NCBI RefSeq assembly: GCF_000720455.1
Contig: NZ_JOAK01000005.1
Coordinates: 434,001-498,000 of the forward strand
DNA length: 64,000 bases
Reading direction: 5' to 3'
Origin: Streptomyces virginiae
GTDB lineage: Bacteria > Actinomycetota > Actinomycetes > Streptomycetales > Streptomycetaceae
The position numbers and the translations under genes were made by a program. The notes beneath the pieces are model-generated. The model had not been told where the DNA came from. It saw only the letters and a list, made by a program, of their open reading frames with translations, and did no database searches. This document shows, piece by piece, positions 59,322 to 64,000 of this stretch (position 1 is the first letter of the stretch; every line of letters begins with the position of its first letter).

Positions 59322-60434
59322 ATGACGCACGCACCCCCCGGTTACGTCTGCTCCGAGGACGGTACACGCGCGGACGTCCGGACCGCGCCTTGGGGGTGCC
59401 CTCTGTGCGGCGGCCCCTGGGACCTCGATTTCACGCCGGACCCGGACGCGGTGCTCGAACCGTCCGCCGGTCCGAACTCCCTGTGGCGGTACGGGCCGGT
59501 ACTGCCGCTGCCGGGGGCGTTCTCCATCTCCCTGGCGGAGGGGCACACTCCGCTGATCCCGCTGGGGGAGCGGATTCACGCCAAGCTCGACTACCTGATG
59601 CCGACGCTGTCCTTCAAGGACCGGGGCGCCGTGATGCTCGTCGAACTCGCCCGGCGGCTGGCGCCGCAGCGGGTCGTGGCGGACAGCAGCGGCAACGCGG
59701 GGACGTCGGTGGCGGCGTACTGCGCACGTGCCGGACTCGACTGCGAAATCTTCGTTCCCGAGGGGACGTCGGAGAAGAAGACCGAACAGATGCGGGCGCA
59801 CGGGGCGGTCGTGCGCGTGGTCCCGGGCGGCCGCGAGGCCGCCGCCCTGGCCGCCCGCAAGGAGGCGGACGCCCCCGGCGTCTTCTACGCCAGCCACGTG
59901 TTCAACCCGTACTTCCTGCACGGGACGAAGACCTACGTGTACGAGGTGTGGGAGGAGATGGGCAGGCGGCTGCCGGAGGCGCTGGTGGTACCGGTGGGCA
60001 ACGGCACCCTGCTGCTCGGTGCCGCGCTGGCGACGCAGGAACTGGCCCGGCGCGGGGTGCGCCCGCCGGCCCTGATCGCGGTCCAGTCGGAGGCGGTGGC
60101 CCCGCTCGCGCAGGCGTTCGCGGCGGGCGCGGAGGACGCCACCCCGGTGGAACAGCGGCCGACCCTGGCCGAAGGGATCGCGATCCCGGCGCCGCCGCGC
60201 GCCCGCCAGATCCTGGCCGCCGTCCGGGCGTCGGGCGGCACCTTCGTGACGGTCCCGGACGCCCGGCTGCGAGAGGCCCAGCGCGACCTGGCCCGCCGCG
60301 GCCTCTTCGTCGAACCGACGGCCGCGGCCTGCTGGGCGGCGGTCTCCCCCACCTCCCCCACCGACCCCTTGCAGGGCCGCACGGCAGTCATCCCCCTCTG
60401 CGGCGCGGGGGCGAAGACGGGCCTGGCGCCGTAA
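59322..60434 (+). CDS. Threonine-synthase-like PLP enzyme
   Basis: A 370-residue fold-type II PLP enzyme of the threonine synthase/cysteine synthase superfamily. PLP-binding Lys99 in TLSFKDRGAVM, the phosphate-binding SSGNAGTSVAAYC, and later VPVGNGTLLLGAAL. The N terminus has Cys10, Cys26 and Cys29 in a ribbon-like pattern (YVCSEDGT, GCPLCGGP), which is seen in a branch of threonine synthases. The final IPLCGAGAKTGLAP fits. Reaction not proven; a threonine synthase or a related eliminase are the candidates. It is divergent from the subtilase, with about 200 bases between. Confidence 0.8.
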   Translation: MTHAPPGYVCSEDGTRADVRTAPWGCPLCGGPWDLDFTPDPDAVLEPSAGPNSLWRYGPVLPLPGAFSISLAEGHTPLIPLGERIHAKLDYLMPTLSFKDRGAVMLVELARRLAPQRVVADSSGNAGTSVAAYCARAGLDCEIFVPEGTSEKKTEQMRAHGAVVRVVPGGREAAALAARKEADAPGVFYASHVFNPYFLHGTKTYVYEVWEEMGRRLPEALVVPVGNGTLLLGAALATQELARRGVRPPALIAVQSEAVAPLAQAFAAGAEDATPVEQRPTLAEGIAIPAPPRARQILAAVRASGGTFVTVPDARLREAQRDLARRGLFVEPTAAACWAAVSPTSPTDPLQGRTAVIPLCGAGAKTGLAP

Positions 60435-60608
60435 TCTCTCCCAGCCCCGCCGCTCACCCCGGCCCCGCCGGCGTTCGGGGCGCGGGGGCTCGGGGGCGGC
60501 GCCCCCGCAACGGCGCCGCACCCGGCGACGAACGGCAGGGCAAGAACGTCAACGCCGAGGTCGGAAATCCGCGAGCCCCCGCCCCACCCCGTCTGCTCAA
60601 CTGACCCC
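60435..60608. repeat. GC-rich spacer with dispersed intergenic motif
   Basis: A 174-base spacer rich in CCCCGCC and GGGGGC runs. GGGGCGCGGGGGCTCGGGGG followed by CGGCGCCCCCG can fold into a hairpin and may end the upstream gene. The style is that of the dispersed Streptomyces intergenic repeats also seen at 10420-10910, though the two stretches are not identical. Confidence 0.4.
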
Positions 60609-61439
60609 ATGAGCACCCACACCCGCACCCCCATCGGCCTCGCCGCCAAGGCCACCGCCTTCACCGCGCTGCACACCCCCACCGCTCCCCTCGCCCTCGC
60701 GAACGCCTGGGACGTCGCCAGCGCCCGCATCGTGGAGGCGACCGGCGCCCCCGCCGTCGCCACCACCAGCGCGGGCGTCGCCTGGTCCCTCGGCTCCCCG
60801 GACGGCGACGCCCTCGCACGCGACCGCGCCCTCGACCTGATCGCCCGCGTGACCGCCGCCGTGTCCGTACCGGTCACCGCCGACATCGAGGGCGGCTTCG
60901 GCACCGACCCGGCCGCCGTCGGCGAGACCGTCGCCGGCGTCATCGCCGCCGGCGCGGTCGGGATCAACATCGAGGACGGCACCCGCGACCCCGCCGAACA
61001 GGCCGAGCGCCTGGCCGCCGCCCGCGCCGCCGCCGACTCCGCCGGGGTCCCGCTCTACATCAACGCCCGCGTCGACACCTACCTCAAGGGCCTGGGCGAG
61101 CCCGCCGCCCGCCTCGACGAGACGCTCGCCCGCGCCGCCTCCTACCTCCGGGCCGGAGCCAGCGGCGTCTTCGTGCCCGGCGTCCTCGACCCGGCCACCG
61201 TGGCCGAGCTGGCCAAGGGCATCGACGCACCCCTCAACATCCTGCTCGGCCCCGACGCCCCGACCGTCGCCGCCTGCGGCGCGCTCGGCGTCTCCCGCGT
61301 CAGCCTCGGCTCCTGGGTGGCCGAGGCCGCGTACGCCGTGGTCCGCCGCGCCGCCGAGGAGCTGGCCACCGGCGGGACGTACGGGGCGCTCGCGCACTCG
61401 CTCCCGTACGGCGAGCTGAACGACCTGCTCAAGGGGTGA
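60609..61439 (+). CDS. Isocitrate lyase/PEP mutase superfamily protein
   Basis: A 276-residue TIM-barrel protein. Family marks are LANAWDVASARIVEATGAPA, VTADIEGGFG, GINIEDGTRD and LYINARVDTYLKG, giving the metal-binding Asp and Glu. The catalytic Cys motif KKCGH of isocitrate lyase is absent, so the enzyme is more likely a phosphonate-type mutase, oxaloacetate decarboxylase or 2-methylisocitrate lyase relative. ATG 60609. The spacing to the EamA gene is 44 bases, so they may be co-transcribed. Confidence 0.85.
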   Translation: MSTHTRTPIGLAAKATAFTALHTPTAPLALANAWDVASARIVEATGAPAVATTSAGVAWSLGSPDGDALARDRALDLIARVTAAVSVPVTADIEGGFGTDPAAVGETVAGVIAAGAVGINIEDGTRDPAEQAERLAAARAAADSAGVPLYINARVDTYLKGLGEPAARLDETLARAASYLRAGASGVFVPGVLDPATVAELAKGIDAPLNILLGPDAPTVAACGALGVSRVSLGSWVAEAAYAVVRRAAEELATGGTYGALAHSLPYGELNDLLKG

Positions 61440-61483
61440 GACGACCAGATGTCTGCATGGGCCAACGACCATAGGATCCGGGC

Positions 61484-62428
61484 ATGAGCACCTCAACCCC
61501 CGTGGACGGCAGGCCCACGCTCACCCCGCACGGCAGGCTCACCGGCGCGGTCTGGACCGCGCTGGCCCTCGTCTACGTCGTGTGGGGCTCGACCTACCTC
61601 GGCATCCGGATCGTCGTCGAGACGATGCCGCCCTTCCTGTCCGCCGGAGCCCGGTTCATCACCGCCGGCGTACTGCTCGCCGCCGTGGTCGCCTGGCGCT
61701 ACGGGACGGCCGCGCTCCGGGCCACCCGCGCGCAGCTCGGCTCGGCCGTCCTGGTCGGCCTGCTGCTGATCCTCGGCGGCAACGGCCTGGTCGTGCTCGC
61801 CGAGACCTCCGTGCCGTCCGGGCTGGCCGCACTGCTGGTGGCGGCGGTGCCCATGTGGGTGGTGGTGCTGCGCACGGCCACCGGGGACCGGCCCCCGGCC
61901 CGCACCCTGGCCGGGGTCCTCGTCGGCCTCGCGGGTCTCGCGGTACTGACCAGTCCCGGACTCAGCGGCGCCGTACGGCTGTCGGGTGTGCTGCTGGTGG
62001 TGGCGGGGTCGGTGCTGTGGTCGCTGGGCTCCTTCTCCGCCTCGAAGCTGCCCCTGCCGGGCAACCCCTTCACGGGCAGCGCCTACCAGATGCTCGCCGG
62101 CGGGATCGGGGGCGTGGTCGTCGGCATGCTGCGCGGCGAACACCGCGGTCTGGACCCGGCGTCCTTCTCCACCGCCTCCTGGCTGGCCCTGGGCTACCTC
62201 GTCCTCTTCGGCTCGCTCGTCGCCTTCACCGCGTACGTGTGGCTCCTCCAGGCCGCGCCGCTGTCCCTGGTGGCCACGTACGCCTACGTCAATCCGGTCG
62301 TCGCCGTCGCGCTCGGCTCGCTGATCCTCGACGAGGCCCTGACCTGGCCGATCGTCGTCGGCGGCGCGGTGGTCGTCGCGGCGGTGGTCGTGATCGTCAG
62401 CACGGAGCGCAGGAAGAAGAAGCAGTAG
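61484..62428 (+). CDS. EamA/DMT family transporter
   Basis: A 314-residue inner-membrane exporter with ten predicted helices in two EamA halves: LALVYVVWGSTYLGIRIVVE, LVGLLLILGGNGLVVLAETS and VLLVVAGSVLWSLGSFSASK, then YLVLFGSLVAFTAYVWLLQ and LSLVATYAYVNPVVAVALGS. The last stretch with the Asn-Pro is typical of DMT exporters for metabolites. Substrate unknown. It ends with a lysine-rich RRKKKQ. Confidence 0.9.
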   Translation: MSTSTPVDGRPTLTPHGRLTGAVWTALALVYVVWGSTYLGIRIVVETMPPFLSAGARFITAGVLLAAVVAWRYGTAALRATRAQLGSAVLVGLLLILGGNGLVVLAETSVPSGLAALLVAAVPMWVVVLRTATGDRPPARTLAGVLVGLAGLAVLTSPGLSGAVRLSGVLLVVAGSVLWSLGSFSASKLPLPGNPFTGSAYQMLAGGIGGVVVGMLRGEHRGLDPASFSTASWLALGYLVLFGSLVAFTAYVWLLQAAPLSLVATYAYVNPVVAVALGSLILDEALTWPIVVGGAVVVAAVVVIVSTERRKKKQ

Positions 62429-62457
62429 CGGCGGCGGGCCGGGGCGACGGGGCGCGC

Positions 62458-63249
62458 TCAGCCCCTCGCGGCCCGCTCGTACAGCGCCTTCGCCCGCTCG
62501 TCGAACAGCGCGGCCGTGGAGTCCACGTCGGTGTCCCCGCCGCTCAGCACCCCGATCAGGTGCCCGGCGGGGTCCGGCCCGCCCCGGTCGGCGATCCACG
62601 GGCTGCCACTGGTGCCCGTCCAGAAGCCCGCGCAGCTCATGTAGAGCATGTCGGGGTCCTCCTCGTCGTGGCGGGTCTGCGTGGTGCAGGAGACGGGCCT
62701 GTTCTGCGGGTTGTGCTCGGACTCCGGGTAGCCGACGACGGTGACGTCCCGCTCGTAGCCGGAGGTCCATTCGGGCCTGGGGGCCTCGGCGCGGCCGCCG
62801 ACGGCCTCCTGGACGCTGCGCCCGTCGTCGTCCGGCTCGATGGTGAGGAAGGCGAAGTCGGCGGTGTCCTCGCCCCACTTGGTCCAGCGGTCGTCGACGT
62901 GGATCGCCTTGACCTTCCACACCCCCAGGGGCTGGGTCCCGTCGCCCTCACCGGAGAAGGCCGGGGCGAAGGAGAGCTCGCCGATGGCCAGGCCGTCGTG
63001 GGCGACCTCGCCGGGCTGCCCGTCCTCGCCGGCGGGGGCGACGCAGTGCGCGGCGGTGGCGACGACGTTGCCCTTCGGGCTGTCGACGACGCTGGCCGTG
63101 CACCAGTGCTCGCCACCCGCCATGAGTACGCCGACGGTGGGGAAGGGAAGCACCGGCCGCTCGCCGGGGGCCTTCATGAAGGCCATGGCACACACCGCGG
63201 CGATCCCCGCGGCGGCAGCCGCCGATGCCCCCTTCGCCACCGTGCTCAT
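62458..63249 (-). CDS. Secreted trypsin-like serine protease
   Basis: A 263-residue S1-type protease. The N terminus AAAAGIAAVCAMAFMKAP looks like a signal or anchor. Catalytic His68 lies in VVATAAHCV, Asp in DTADFAFLTIE and Ser in WTGTSGSPWI. There are four cysteines in the mature part, two of them flanking the His and Ser motifs. It is similar to glutamyl-endopeptidase-like Streptomyces proteins, and the specificity is not known. Its start overlaps the stop of the esterase gene by 4 bases (ATGA), so it is co-translated with that gene. ATG 63249. Confidence 0.85.
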   Translation of the reverse strand: MSTVAKGASAAAAAGIAAVCAMAFMKAPGERPVLPFPTVGVLMAGGEHWCTASVVDSPKGNVVATAAHCVAPAGEDGQPGEVAHDGLAIGELSFAPAFSGEGDGTQPLGVWKVKAIHVDDRWTKWGEDTADFAFLTIEPDDDGRSVQEAVGGRAEAPRPEWTSGYERDVTVVGYPESEHNPQNRPVSCTTQTRHDEEDPDMLYMSCAGFWTGTSGSPWIADRGGPDPAGHLIGVLSGGDTDVDSTAALFDERAKALYERAARG

Positions 63250-64000
63250 CGCACGCCGGGAGCGGGTGTCGGTCCCTTCATCACCTTGCTGATCCACTCC
63301 AGGGAGCCCTCCCTCATGCCGCGCACGTACGACTTTCCGTTGTGCTCACCATCCTGGATCACCTGGAGCGAGGTGTGCACGGGGCCCTTGCCGTACTCCT
63401 TCATGAACTTCTCGGCCTGCTCGCGGCCGGTCTCCTTGGTCCCGATCTGGAAGTTGACGTAGACCTCGGGGCCGCCGGCGTCGATCAGCTTCGCGGCGAG
63501 CTTCTCGGGGTTGTTCTCGTCCATGGCCTGCGTGTTCCCGTTCCAGAGCGGGGAGTCGGGGACGATGTCGGTCCCGCTGGCGATGGCCGCCTTGAACCGG
63601 TCGGGGTACTTCAGGAGCTGCTTGAAGCCGTTGAACCCGCCGGCCGAGGAGCCCATGAAGGCCCACCCGTCGCGGGAGGTGAAGGTCCGGAAATTGGCCT
63701 TCGCGAAATCGGGGACGTCATCGGCCATCCAGGTGCCCATCTTGGGCTGGCCGGGGATGTCCGATCCGTCGAAGTGGTGCTTGGTGTCCGCGTTGGTCAC
63801 CGGCATGATCAGGATGAAGGGCAGGCTCTTGCCCGACTTGGCGCCGTCGCTGACCGCCTGCTGGAGGCCGAGGCCGGGCCCCGTGCCCCAGTAGTTCGTG
63901 GGGTAGCCGCGGCCACCGGGCAGGGAGATCAGGACCGGGAAGCCGCTCTGGGCGTACTTCGGGTCGTCGTACTCCTTCGGCACCCACACCCACACGTCGC
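63246..64000 (-). CDS. Esterase-D/antigen-85-like alpha/beta hydrolase, partial
   Basis: The C-terminal part (about 251 residues) of a leftward gene whose start lies beyond the window. The nucleophile elbow is GSSAGGFNG in AFMGSSAGGFNGFKQLLKYP; VWVPKEYDDPKYAQSGFPVL and PFILIMPVTNA are typical of the esterase-D/antigen-85 family. The Asp and His would be in the later IGTKETGREQ and DGEHNGKSYVRGM stretches, where DGEHN supplies the likely His. Probably secreted or membrane-anchored, but the N terminus is not seen. It overlaps the protease gene downstream by 4 bases. Confidence 0.82.
   Translation of the reverse strand, partial: DVWVWVPKEYDDPKYAQSGFPVLISLPGGRGYPTNYWGTGPGLGLQQAVSDGAKSGKSLPFILIMPVTNADTKHHFDGSDIPGQPKMGTWMADDVPDFAKANFRTFTSRDGWAFMGSSAGGFNGFKQLLKYPDRFKAAIASGTDIVPDSPLWNGNTQAMDENNPEKLAAKLIDAGGPEVYVNFQIGTKETGREQAEKFMKEYGKGPVHTSLQVIQDGEHNGKSYVRGMREGSLEWISKVMKGPTPAPGVR

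Overview
The window is high-GC actinobacterial DNA and almost certainly part of the core chromosome of a Streptomyces. Evidence: extreme G/C at third codon positions, frequent GTG and TTG starts behind GGAG-type ribosome binding sites, mycothiol biosynthesis (mshB), TypA, SpoIIE-type phosphatases with RsbW-like ATPases, an FdxA/DapC pair, a DivIVA-like protein and many secreted wall enzymes. I found about 62 protein genes, two of them broken, and no tRNA, rRNA, CRISPR array, insertion sequence or phage.

Layout. (1) 0-10.4 kb is housekeeping: DUF3117 protein, enoyl-CoA hydratase, Tag glycosylase, DivIVA-like protein, FolP2-like protein, LOG-family protein, DapE, a transglycosylase-like secreted protein, DapC, 7Fe ferredoxin, a two-domain GNAT and a SirB1-like transglutaminase. 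The block resembles a gene neighbourhood of Mycobacterium tuberculosis. (2) 10.4-10.9 kb is a gene-free stretch with two kinds of direct repeat. (3) 10.9-14.4 kb is a four-gene operon for an ABC-2 exporter and its two-component system. (4) 14.5-18.3 kb holds a VanW/YoaR-like wall protein, a small membrane protein, MshB and a 64-residue membrane protein. (5) 18.6-24.2 kb and 31.3-37.2 kb are two paralogous five-gene oligopeptide importers (binding protein, two permeases, two ATPases). In both, the last ATPase gene is broken by an out-of-frame internal deletion at the same right-hand breakpoint.

(6) Between the importers, at 24.3-31.0 kb, lies the most distinctive block. It has an XRE-type membrane regulator whose outside domain is DUF2690, three tandem genes for small secreted DUF2690 proteins, and three secreted peptidoglycan-binding enzymes: an M15-like peptidase, an M74/MepA-like endopeptidase and a PGRP-type amidase. 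I read this as a candidate wall-sensing and wall-remodelling module. (7) 37.6-42.2 kb has TypA and an orphan peptide-binding lipoprotein. (8) 42.5-46.4 kb has a small coiled-coil protein and a three-subunit succinate dehydrogenase. (9) 46.5-54.8 kb has a TPM/PspA pair, a HEAT-repeat protein, a PAS-GAF-SpoIIE-ATPase signalling protein, a stand-alone RsbW-like ATPase, a Nudix hydrolase and a tiny SPOR protein. (10) 55.3-64.0 kb has a GntR regulator, a DUF4190 membrane protein, a subtilase, a threonine-synthase-like enzyme, an isocitrate-lyase-superfamily protein, an EamA transporter, a trypsin-like protease and an esterase cut by the window edge.

Possible joint working: wall hydrolases in block 6 release muropeptides, the flanking importers could take up short peptides, and the DUF2690 regulator could read out wall state. 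This is inference. Family names come from motif recognition by eye; no database search was run.
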